Source: a virus. From it: a stretch of 59,214 nucleotides of DNA. Shown piece after piece: positions 51,202 to 58,323 of the stretch. The notes under the pieces are model-generated. The model saw only the letters and a program-made list of their open reading frames with translations. It made no database searches and was not told the origin of the DNA. The DNA lies in the IMG/VR virus record IMGVR_UViG_3300022885_000472, positions 1 through 59,214 of that record, one strand, 5' to 3'. Numbering within the stretch: position 1 is the first letter of the stretch; each line of letters begins with the position of its first letter. The position numbers were made by a program, and so were the translations under genes.

Positions 51202-52209
51202 ATGAAGTACGTCCTTATCGATACAATGAATAATTTTTTTCGAGCAAAGCATGTTGCTTCTCGCAACGCTTCCACGTGGGAAAAAATAGGTATGGCATTG
51301 CATCTGACATTAGGTTTTGTTAACAAAGCAATGCGTGACTATGGCGCAGAGCATGTTGTGTTTTTCTTGGAAGGTCGTTCATGGCGTAAAGATTTTTATA
51401 CTCCGTACAAGGCAAATCGTAAAGTCAAAGAACAAGACTTGACTGAGGCAGAAGTTGAAGAAAGTGCAATGTTTTGGGAGACGTATGAGGCATTAATTAC
51501 ATTTTTACAAGAGAAAACTAATGTTTCAGTCTTGCGTGATCCAAATGCTGAGGCTGATGATTGTATAGCACGTTTCACCGCACTTCATCCAAACGATGAG
51601 CATATCATTATTTCAACTGATACTGACTTTCTACAGTTAATAACTGAGTCAGTTCAGATATACAATGGCATGAGCAAACAATTAATTACACTCGACGGTT
51701 ACTTTGATGATCGAGGTAAACCATTCATTGATAAGAAGACGAAACAGCATAAGCTATTAGAGGACCCGCAATATCTTTTATTCGAGAAGTGTATGCGCGG
51801 TGATACAAGTGACAATATATTCTCTGCATATCCAGGTGTTCGTAAGAAAGGCTCAAAGAATAAAACAGGGCTGTTAGAAGCATATGATGACAAAAATAGA
51901 GGTGGCTTCAACTGGAATAACATCATGTTACAGCGTTGGACAGACCACAATGAGGTAGAACATAGAGTTCGTGATGACTATGAACGCAATCGCACACTGA
52001 TTGACTTAACTGCACAACCAATTGCATTTAGGTCTGGTACCGATACTTGTATTATAGAGGGATTGAATAACAATCCAATTGTTCCACAAGTAGGTATACA
52101 CTTTATGCGATTTTGCGGCAAATACGAACTTACTAGAATTAGCGAGCAAGCAGGAACCTATGCTAAATGGCTGAATTCTTCATACAGCGGTTCATTAATG
52201 AATGAATAA
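51202..52209 (+). CDS. rnh: T4 RNase H/FEN-type 5-prime exonuclease
   Basis: This 335-residue nuclease (T4 RNase H has 305) has YVLIDTMNNFFRAKHVA with the first metal Asp, HVVFFLEGRSWRKDFYTPYK, EADDCIARF and ISTDTDFLQL acidic clusters, and CMRGDTSDNIFSAYPGV as the helix-hairpin-helix with a further Asp pair. It removes RNA primers during lagging-strand synthesis. It is the first gene after the strong promoter, and it overlaps the next start by 8 nt. Confidence 0.92.
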   Translation: MKYVLIDTMNNFFRAKHVASRNASTWEKIGMALHLTLGFVNKAMRDYGAEHVVFFLEGRSWRKDFYTPYKANRKVKEQDLTEAEVEESAMFWETYEALITFLQEKTNVSVLRDPNAEADDCIARFTALHPNDEHIIISTDTDFLQLITESVQIYNGMSKQLITLDGYFDDRGKPFIDKKTKQHKLLEDPQYLLFEKCMRGDTSDNIFSAYPGVRKKGSKNKTGLLEAYDDKNRGGFNWNNIMLQRWTDHNEVEHRVRDDYERNRTLIDLTAQPIAFRSGTDTCIIEGLNNNPIVPQVGIHFMRFCGKYELTRISEQAGTYAKWLNSSYSGSLMNE

Positions 52210-52996
52210 AATTATAACTACGTTAGACCAGATGCATTCTTTTGTAGATATTATGCAAAGAGACAACATCAATATCAGTGTGGTGGGTGAAGAACCCCAC
52301 AGAGCAGTTTTCCCTACATCCAAGCTAGATTTAACAATGGAATTCATTGTTTTTAAAAATGGTGGATTTTATATTGGTCTTGCTCGTAACGGTGGAGCAG
52401 ATACTAGATTAAGTGACGAGATACATACTCAACTAATCAATCTGATTGAGGACACGGGTTATATGGTGTCAATAAATCAATCCAATGTTAGATGGAAGTC
52501 AGACGATCATATAGCAGACATAAAAGCAATTCATGCGTTAGTAGAAGGTGCAGAGTTTGTACCAAATGGTGGCTCTTCGTGGAGAAAGACTAATTTCAAT
52601 CAGCGGTTTAATACTATTGCAAAACATTGGTATACAAATTGGGAAAATAATGATACCACAGCATTCAACAGAGACATTCTGGATACTATGAACACGAGAG
52701 TTGCTGTAAATTTACGTACAAACGAACTTAAGCATGGCGAACATGTGGTACCAGTTGATTATCTATACAGAAAAAGCTTGGATATGTATGCGGTTGGCAA
52801 AACCGTAGAAAATGTAACAAACTTCTTGACGAGGAACTGTAAGATAGTTTATATTCGATCTGCGGATGCTATCAAACTCGACTTCGAACTTAAATTAAAA
52901 ACGGTAATGACAGAAGGTTGGGTAGATGGGGATTCTCCGTTTGCAAGACTTGACTTTGCTGGTATTAAGATAGAAGGAAACATGATAAATGAGTAA
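52202..52996 (+). CDS. Unknown protein, 264 aa
   Basis: No domain recognised. It is soluble alpha/beta, with VVGEEPHRAVFPTSKLDLTM, FYIGLARNGGADTRLSDE and LRTNELKHGEHVVPVDYLY. It overlaps both neighbours by 8 nt, in the exonuclease operon, so a replication- or takeover-related role is possible. Confidence 0.65.
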   Translation: MNKIITTLDQMHSFVDIMQRDNINISVVGEEPHRAVFPTSKLDLTMEFIVFKNGGFYIGLARNGGADTRLSDEIHTQLINLIEDTGYMVSINQSNVRWKSDDHIADIKAIHALVEGAEFVPNGGSSWRKTNFNQRFNTIAKHWYTNWENNDTTAFNRDILDTMNTRVAVNLRTNELKHGEHVVPVDYLYRKSLDMYAVGKTVENVTNFLTRNCKIVYIRSADAIKLDFELKLKTVMTEGWVDGDSPFARLDFAGIKIEGNMINE

Positions 52997-54161
52997 GAAC
53001 AACTTATTCACAAAAGCGGCCGATTTTAACGCTCGCTTCTATAATTCCGGTGATGAGCGGGTGTGGGAAAGAATAGAACATACATTACTAATGAATCCTG
53101 ACAGAGTGAAGCTTGCAAAACGAATCGATATAGCTAAACTCCAATTTAAAAGAAAAAATCCAAATTTGGTATCCGATCCTTCTTTGTTGTTTTCTCTATT
53201 ACCCGAAGGGGCGATAGACGGTGCCTTAATACCTGATATTTGCATTGACAAGACGTTACAAAGATATGTGTATTATGAAAAAATTATCGAGATTCTGTGT
53301 AATTTCGAAACTATCAAAATACAATGTATTAGAGTATATCGTAACGAAGCTGGACAACTAATTTGTTGGGACGGTCAACACACTTTCATTGCATTGTATA
53401 TTATTACATGTTTAATATTAGAGTTAGACCCGTCTGAAGTGTATTTACCTATCACTATTTCAAAGGGGACGCTGAGAGCAGACATGCGTAGAACTACTCT
53501 AGGCGAGAATGGTGATGCTAAGACTCCCTTTGATGGATTTGATATTTTCGAATCACATGTATTTGGCGTAATTGGTGATAAGATGACTGATCTAGCATAT
53601 CTTGCGTCACACACAAAGCACATGCATTTAGTAAAACACAACATGTTTTTGTCGAGCAAAAGAATGCATTCTAATGCTATTCCAGGTGCACTGACTCGTG
53701 TAGAAGAAATTATGGACATGAAATATCACCCCGACATTACACTGTATTTTGCACAATGGTGTCATTATCTAAACTATATCAATCGACCATTCGGCGGCAC
53801 CGAAGTTAGTTTAATGTATGAGTATTTTAACAGGTGTTACGATGATGATACTATTACCCTCAATGAGGATTACGTTCGCTCAGTTGGTATAGCATGTAGG
53901 GGAGTCAGTGACAATGATTTCAATGGTAAGATATTTTTGGAAATGTCCAGTAAGAGTTTAGCAAGAGACCTATTAGAAAAATCAAATGCTTTGGCTATAC
54001 CAGAGCGGTACATCAATAAAGATGGTACGGTAAGTGGTAAAAAGCTAGGTCCAAAAATGGACCGAAATTTAGACTATTTGTGTCAGTCGTTACAATTCCA
54101 TGACATCAAAGTTCCAACACATGACCTTGAATGGATTGTCACTGAGGAAGAAGGATTTTAA
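52989..54161 (+). CDS. ParB/Srx-like domain protein
   Basis: This 390-residue protein has CIRVYRNEAGQLICWDGQHT followed by FIALYIITCL, similar to the DGxHRxxA ParB-like signature with Thr in place of the usual Arg. Residues 160-390 contain many charged segments such as RTTLGENGDAKTPFDGFDIF. Members of this fold can be CTP- or ATP-dependent DNA-binding or nuclease proteins. No other motif is visible. It overlaps the preceding gene by 8 nt. Confidence 0.6.
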   Translation: MSKNNLFTKAADFNARFYNSGDERVWERIEHTLLMNPDRVKLAKRIDIAKLQFKRKNPNLVSDPSLLFSLLPEGAIDGALIPDICIDKTLQRYVYYEKIIEILCNFETIKIQCIRVYRNEAGQLICWDGQHTFIALYIITCLILELDPSEVYLPITISKGTLRADMRRTTLGENGDAKTPFDGFDIFESHVFGVIGDKMTDLAYLASHTKHMHLVKHNMFLSSKRMHSNAIPGALTRVEEIMDMKYHPDITLYFAQWCHYLNYINRPFGGTEVSLMYEYFNRCYDDDTITLNEDYVRSVGIACRGVSDNDFNGKIFLEMSSKSLARDLLEKSNALAIPERYINKDGTVSGKKLGPKMDRNLDYLCQSLQFHDIKVPTHDLEWIVTEEEGF

Positions 54162-54166
54162 AATAA

Positions 54167-54673
54167 ATGAGAAATAACAAATATATTTACGAATACAACG
54201 GAGAAAAAATGATTTTAGATATTGAATTAACAGCTAAACCAATCACTGATGGCGAGTTTTGGATTTTAACTGATGGAAAAAACAAAGTAGGTAATGTCTG
54301 TGCTAATTCTGCGGGCTATGGAGTGCAATTGGCAGGTAGTTTCTTTCAATTTAAATCTACTAAAGATATTCAGAAAAAAACTAGAATTAAGTTTGCTTCC
54401 CCACCGGCATTACTAGCAGAAATAGATGTGCCGTATCCTGAATATCCCCAGCCCCCTCGAATTTATAATTCAGTGTATGACGTTAAACGTGGGTTGCATG
54501 TATTTACAAAAACCATGAAGTCTAAATGTTTTCATGCGGCAGGATACTTCGTTGTTGAACACAATGGATTAGAGGAAGTTATTTTTTGTCCAAAATACAT
54601 CTTTATTCAGCGTTATCCGTACAAAGGGCCGTACAAATCGAAAGAAGAAGCCAAAATTGAGATAAATATATAA
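54167..54673 (+). CDS. Conserved phage protein, unknown function
   Basis: This 168-residue protein has WILTDGKNKVGNVCANSAGY near residue 40 and VYDVKRGLHVFTKTMKSKCF then HAAGYFVVEHNG. I recall this second block from T4-like marine phages, with no function known. The beta-rich pattern suggests a compact domain. Confidence 0.7.
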   Translation: MRNNKYIYEYNGEKMILDIELTAKPITDGEFWILTDGKNKVGNVCANSAGYGVQLAGSFFQFKSTKDIQKKTRIKFASPPALLAEIDVPYPEYPQPPRIYNSVYDVKRGLHVFTKTMKSKCFHAAGYFVVEHNGLEEVIFCPKYIFIQRYPYKGPYKSKEEAKIEINI

Positions 54674-54677
54674 GCAT

Positions 54678-54875
54678 ATGTTACACATTAAAAATTTTAT
54701 TAATAAAATGTCAGTTATGGAGGCCAAGCAACAAACCAACTTTGTGCTTCCAATTACTGAAGCGAGAGGTCTTCGGGACGATATTACTCTCCTATTAGCA
54801 GAATTGCACGAGTTAGAGAAGGTTAAAGACATGAACGAAATCACATATATAAACGTTAATGGTGGCTCGTTTTAA
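54678..54875 (+). CDS. Small helical protein, 55-65 aa
   Basis: It encodes MSVMEAKQQTNFVLPITEAR from the ATG at 54708, or 10 more residues from 54678, and a leucine-rich helix (DDITLLLAELHELEKVK) that could be a short coiled coil. TTATGGAGG-like sequence is nearby. It shares a base with the next start (TAATG). Confidence 0.62.
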   Translation: MLHIKNFINKMSVMEAKQQTNFVLPITEARGLRDDITLLLAELHELEKVKDMNEITYINVNGGSF

Positions 54876-55174
54876 TGAGCAGAAGCCAACCAACTGTGAT
54901 ATTAGAATATGTGGACAAAGAGACATATAAATGCGACCAGATTATTGAAGCATCTGGTATCTGGGCAGTCTATTACGATGACCAGCCTATTAATTTAAAG
55001 TCTTCACATTATTTAACTAATGACGCGGCGCCAAAATACAAGAAAACTAGTTTTTCTAATCCTGGTCACGCCAGAAACCTGTGCAGAAAATTAAATGCAC
55101 AATTTAAAACTGACAAATTTACCGTTGTATTTTTGACTGTGGGACGTAAAGTATACCCTGATGATATTACCTAA
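54875..55174 (+). CDS. Small conserved-looking protein, 99 aa
   Basis: This 99-residue protein includes IIEASGIWAVYYDDQPINLK and NPGHARNLCRKLNAQFKTDK, then FTVVFLTVGRKVYPDD. The pattern suggests a small alpha/beta fold. Function unknown. It overlaps the next gene by 14 nt. Confidence 0.65.
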   Translation: MSRSQPTVILEYVDKETYKCDQIIEASGIWAVYYDDQPINLKSSHYLTNDAAPKYKKTSFSNPGHARNLCRKLNAQFKTDKFTVVFLTVGRKVYPDDIT

Positions 55175-55580
55175 AACCAAAAAAGAGATTACCCAAGCTG
55201 TGCTAAATGTTTTGCCTGAACAAAACAATAAGCCGATTGACCAGATGATGTTTGCGTGGTGGTTAACTGGTCGAGGTGGACAGGGGCTGAGATTAAGTGC
55301 TGAAGGACTTAAAGCATTTGAAGAGGCATTACTTGAATACTATGATTTCCCCTTAGGACTTGACACCACTGGGAAACTTAGTATCGCACCGGAATCTTTC
55401 GTATCTGAAATTATTAAGAAAATTAAATGTCCTTATTATTTAGGGATAACCAAAGTTAGACACCAGGAGAAACACGAAGGTAACACGGGAGCACCCTTTA
55501 TTCGAGTCTATGATCACAAAACAGCCATGATGATGACATTGCACGGCACACTAAGAAGCTATTTAGACTCCCGAATCTGA
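55161..55580 (+). CDS. Unknown phage protein, 139 aa
   Basis: This 139-residue protein includes PIDQMMFAWWLTGRGGQGLR, AFEEALLEYYDFPLG and KCPYYLGITKV near the end. Similar segments appear in other marine phage early proteins, of unknown role. It is the last gene of this operon before the iteron-like repeats. Confidence 0.65.
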   Translation: MILPKTKKEITQAVLNVLPEQNNKPIDQMMFAWWLTGRGGQGLRLSAEGLKAFEEALLEYYDFPLGLDTTGKLSIAPESFVSEIIKKIKCPYYLGITKVRHQEKHEGNTGAPFIRVYDHKTAMMMTLHGTLRSYLDSRI

Positions 55581-55587
55581 ATCCACC

Positions 55588-55652
55588 ACCAACTTGTTCA
55601 CCACTTGTACACCAACTTGTTCACCACTTGTACACCAACTTGTTCACCACTT
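55588..55652 (+). repeat. 23-bp direct repeats upstream of an early promoter
   Basis: The unit ACCAACTTGTTCACCACTTGTAC occurs twice in full (55588-55610, 55611-55633), then 19 nt of a third. Each unit holds two near-copies of an 11-12 nt half-unit, ACTTGTTCACC and ACTTGTACACC. It ends 17 nt before the -35 box of the next promoter, so it could be an operator or activator site. Confidence 0.85.
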
Positions 55653-55668
55653 TAAATTACGATAGGCG

Positions 55669-55697
55669 TTGACATTAGGTAACCCTTCTGTTACACT
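55669..55697 (+). promoter_or_regulatory. Sigma-70-type promoter TTGACA-17-TACACT
   Basis: A perfect TTGACA (55669-55674) is followed after 17 nt by TACACT (55692-55697). A leader of about 30 nt with AAAAGGAACACAGT precedes the ATG at 55733. Confidence 0.65.
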
Positions 55698-55732
55698 ACA
55701 GGTACAATAAACTAAATTAAAAGGAACACAGT

Positions 55733-56131
55733 ATGGATATGTTCAGTGATATAATGTCAATCATCATCGTTGGTATCGTAGCAACCGCAGTATCAATTAC
55801 TGTGGGCCTGATCCTACATCATTGGTATTGGTTATATAGTAGCGAAGAGGATGGTGACGAACCGCAATGGCCAATGGCACTTATGCCCGCTCAGTGGACG
55901 AAGTTCGGGCCAGATTCTACTGAGTCTTATTTGCCTGAGTTAGGAGTATTTGTTCAGGCACTGATTAAAGAGCGGTTATATTACCCGCCCGTAGTGGTCT
56001 GCCTATCTTCGTCAGAACAGCACCATTTACTTGATGGGACAACTGAATTGTATGCAATATGGCAGGATGAATTCAAAGAATGCCAATACACTCAAGACCA
56101 AATATATGCTTGGGCACCTCTTCCGCGGTAG
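55733..56131 (+). CDS. N-terminally anchored small membrane protein, 132 aa
   Basis: Residues 5-35 (SIIIVGIVATAVSITVGLIL and HHWYWLY) form one membrane helix. The rest is soluble, acidic, Trp-rich and ends in a short Pro-rich tail. No domain recognised. A strong ribosome binding site (AAAAGGAACAC) precedes the ATG, just after a sigma-70 promoter. Confidence 0.65.
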   Translation: MDMFSDIMSIIIVGIVATAVSITVGLILHHWYWLYSSEEDGDEPQWPMALMPAQWTKFGPDSTESYLPELGVFVQALIKERLYYPPVVVCLSSSEQHHLLDGTTELYAIWQDEFKECQYTQDQIYAWAPLPR

Positions 56132-56223
56132 CAGAAGATGACAGGAGAAGAATTATCTACATTGATAGGGGATAAGAACTAATGTTCAATGTTGGGTATT
56201 GTGATTAACCACAGGAGTATGAT

Positions 56224-56463
56224 ATGACGTTTAGAATAACATTCAATCCTTGTTTGGAAACGGGGGTCGAACATAAAATTGTTTCCTTATACGACACGGC
56301 CGCAGAAATGATTGCCGCCCGAGATGCGGCGGCTGGACTTCTATTATACTTACATGAACATAAACTAATGGAGGATTCCTCGAACCTGTTTATAATGGAA
56401 GAACTTGTGGCCGTAAAATATGGTGTATGGTCGGAGTACCTAGAAGATGTGGAGATCGTCTAA
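56224..56463 (+). CDS. Unknown small protein, 79 aa
   Basis: This 79-residue protein has IVSLYDTAAEMIAARDAAAG, an Ala-rich helix, then LLLYLHEHKLM. No recognised domain. CACAGGAGTATGAT precedes the ATG, and the stop is shared with the next start (TAATG). The 90 nt upstream hold only a 14-codon frame. Confidence 0.6.
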   Translation: MTFRITFNPCLETGVEHKIVSLYDTAAEMIAARDAAAGLLLYLHEHKLMEDSSNLFIMEELVAVKYGVWSEYLEDVEIV

Positions 56464-56735
56464 TGCAACACACTCACGAGTGTAACGGGCAAGGATTACC
56501 AAACTATCCAAGAAACGTTAAAATGAAAGATATTAATGTCTGGGTACATGATAGTAATATGGTAATGACTCACGACTATAGTTGTACGGTTTGTCGTGAG
56601 GATCATGCAGTATTGGACGGTAGTACTGGTATAATGCAACCCTGTTGGCCATGTAGGGAAAAGGGTTACAAGGTAGTCAAATACGATAAGCGTAGTTGGC
56701 GTGAACGATTTAAATCATTTTTAAAAGGATTCTGA
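56463..56735 (+). CDS. Small Cys-rich protein with zinc-ribbon pattern, 90 aa
   Basis: CTVC and CWPC pairs lie 22 residues apart (YSCTVCREDHAVLDGSTGIM, then QPCWPCREKGY). An additional early HTHEC is near the N-terminus. The end is basic (WRERFKSFLKGF). A zinc-binding, perhaps nucleic-acid-binding early protein; inference. It starts on TAATG. Confidence 0.65.
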   Translation: MQHTHECNGQGLPNYPRNVKMKDINVWVHDSNMVMTHDYSCTVCREDHAVLDGSTGIMQPCWPCREKGYKVVKYDKRSWRERFKSFLKGF

Positions 56736-56736
56736 T

Positions 56737-57132
56737 ATGTTAGATTTACAACAGTTAGTTAATAACTTAAACGAGGTATCTAGGCAACAAAGATCAAGAA
56801 CACAATTAACTTTGGGTGGGATGATCGAAACTCTTCAGGGTATGCATGGAGATACTATCGTGCAGGGCATCGATGTTGATGCAGGTAGTTATCGAGGTTA
56901 TTACAGTGACCTAGCGTTTGAACCTAGTAACACTGGTACGACTGTGAAGGCCTTATTGGAAGTCTGTATTGCATCTAACGGAAAGACATTCGATGGATAT
57001 AAGGGTGGAGATTTCTTGATGGCCGACGACACACCTGTATGGTTATCTAAATATGGAACCACTGGAGATAAGCTAATGTCTATCAGTACGGATGGTGTTG
57101 TTGAGACCGAAGATGATACGGTACCGTTCTGA
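56737..57132 (+). CDS. Conserved phage early protein, 131 aa
   Basis: This 131-residue protein has TLGGMIETLQGMHGDTIVQG, GSYRGYYSDLAFEPS and TFDGYKGGDFLMADDTPVWL. These blocks are familiar from many phages under a name of unknown function. It follows the zinc-ribbon gene directly and ends on the next start. Confidence 0.7.
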   Translation: MLDLQQLVNNLNEVSRQQRSRTQLTLGGMIETLQGMHGDTIVQGIDVDAGSYRGYYSDLAFEPSNTGTTVKALLEVCIASNGKTFDGYKGGDFLMADDTPVWLSKYGTTGDKLMSISTDGVVETEDDTVPF

Positions 57133-57497
57133 TGCCGATAGCAACATCAGAACTGTCTGATGAGAGATACAATGGCAATGCCAATTTGGTGATAGAATAT
57201 CTCCGTGAAAATCTTCCGAGAGGCAAACGTAATCTATATGTCATCTTACAGGCAATTCATATTGCAGACGTAATGCATATGGATTTGTATGGTCGTTTCA
57301 TAATAGAAAATATCTCTCCTTCCGAGGAAAAATATCGATCGGAAGGAGAGACCTTAGACGCATTTAGTGGATCGGAAATAGAATGTTTGGATAAAGTAAT
57401 CGGTATGGCTTACCAAGGTGATATTGCCGAATATATTATATCCAAACTGTCTGATGCAGAAATGTTACTAGACTTACATAGGAATAGATGGAAATGA
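57132..57497 (+). CDS. Unknown small protein with internal hairpin, 121 aa
   Basis: This 121-residue, mainly helical protein includes LREN and LYVILQAIHIADVMHMDL. Nothing recognised. Its coding sequence contains a perfect 13-bp inverted repeat at 57313-57351. It overlaps the next gene by 10 nt. Confidence 0.6.
   Translation: MPIATSELSDERYNGNANLVIEYLRENLPRGKRNLYVILQAIHIADVMHMDLYGRFIIENISPSEEKYRSEGETLDAFSGSEIECLDKVIGMAYQGDIAEYIISKLSDAEMLLDLHRNRWK
57313..57351 (+). repeat. Perfect 13-bp inverted repeat inside a gene
   Basis: TCTCTCCTTCCGA (57313-57325) pairs with TCGGAAGGAGAGA (57339-57351) across a 13-nt loop. It lies inside a coding frame and is not followed by a T tract. The right arm contains GGAAGGAGAG, which resembles a ribosome binding site. 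Confidence 0.85.
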
Positions 57498-57676
57498 CAC
57501 ATTTTATATCATGTTATGATCAGGAGTCTCTACAGTTGCTACCTGTAGAGACTCCGCACAGTGTATATGTGTATGTGAAACAATTAGAACACTGTATCAA
57601 GCATCCTGAGACTTCCAAGTTAAAAGATACATATCCATTTAGATTTGGAAAAGAGATCGAAGACGCCGAAGAATAA
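57488..57676 (+). CDS. Unknown small protein with internal hairpin, 62 aa
   Basis: This 62-residue protein begins MEMTHFISCYDQESLQLLPV and has no recognised domain. Its first third is encoded by a perfect 13-bp hairpin (57523-57555). It overlaps the preceding gene by 10 nt. Confidence 0.55.
   Translation: MEMTHFISCYDQESLQLLPVETPHSVYVYVKQLEHCIKHPETSKLKDTYPFRFGKEIEDAEE
57523..57555 (+). repeat. Second perfect 13-bp inverted repeat inside a gene
   Basis: GGAGTCTCTACAG (57523-57535) pairs with CTGTAGAGACTCC (57543-57555) around the 7-nt loop TTGCTAC. There is no T tract. It lies about 170 nt after the hairpin at 57313-57351. Confidence 0.85.
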
Positions 57677-57690
57677 TAGGAGAATTTTGG

Positions 57691-57960
57691 ATGGGTTGGT
57701 TTAGAAAAAGATACGGTAAACGATTAGACAAGTGTTTGTGGAGTCCTAATATGACTGGACTTGACGGCCAAAAAAACACACCCCAAGCAATGAGAGCGAG
57801 AGTGCGTTTGCTCCCTTACAAAACCCTAGTCTCGTGGCACACGAATTGGAACTATTACAATGATCATTCAAAAAATTACTGGACTCCTATCGCTACCCAA
57901 TCGAGACTAATTAAAAACGAATTGAAGAAAAGAGGTTACTATGAAGATGCCCATGTATGA
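57691..57960 (+). CDS. Unknown small basic protein, 89 aa
   Basis: This 89-residue basic, Trp-rich protein includes LLPYKTLVSWHTNWNYYNDH and SKNYWTPIATQSRLI. AATAGGAGAATTTTGG precedes the ATG. Function unknown. It overlaps the next start by 20 nt. Confidence 0.6.
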   Translation: MGWFRKRYGKRLDKCLWSPNMTGLDGQKNTPQAMRARVRLLPYKTLVSWHTNWNYYNDHSKNYWTPIATQSRLIKNELKKRGYYEDAHV

Positions 57961-58249
57961 AGATTTAGGTAAAGTGTTGGGAATGGTGAAAGAAACTGGG
58001 TTGATGGTTATCAGTACTAAAAAGAGTGATTGTGTTGGTACGAAACTAGGTTGGGGCGTTATCTATCCAGCTGGTCATGGCTATGGCGAAAGTTATGGTT
58101 GGGTTAATCCTTCCAAAGCAGAACTGCACAAACATGCAACCTTCACTAGTCCGCTCGCTATTACCAGCCCTAACAGTCAGTACTTTGATGAGCTAAAAAC
58201 TGGTGTCGTTGTTAAAGTGACTCGAAAAATTATCGTGGAAATAGAGTGA
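57941..58249 (+). CDS. Unknown protein, 102 aa
   Basis: This 102-residue protein includes GLMVISTKKSDCVGTKLGWG and GVVVKVTRKIIVEIE, a beta-rich pattern with a possible SH3-like end. Nothing recognised. AAAAGAGGTTACT precedes the ATG. Confidence 0.58.
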   Translation: MKMPMYEDLGKVLGMVKETGLMVISTKKSDCVGTKLGWGVIYPAGHGYGESYGWVNPSKAELHKHATFTSPLAITSPNSQYFDELKTGVVVKVTRKIIVEIE

Positions 58250-58263
58250 CATAAATAAAAACC

Positions 58264-58292
58264 TTGACCTTTGGGCAATTATAACATATAAT
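58264..58292 (+). promoter_or_regulatory. Sigma-70-type promoter TTGACC-17-TATAAT
   Basis: TTGACC (58264-58269) and TATAAT (58287-58292) are 17 nt apart; 11 of 12 bases fit the consensus. A leader of about 24 nt follows before the ATG at 58324. It is a strong candidate early promoter for the last gene of the window. Confidence 0.75.
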
Positions 58293-58323
58293 GCCTGTAT
58301 AAATTCAAAAAGAGTATCTGATA

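Noticed and set aside
56137-56181. 14-codon frame MTGEELSTLIGDKN between two early genes
   Set aside because: It is too short to support, with no family or conservation visible; the sequence before it resembles ordinary intergenic DNA.
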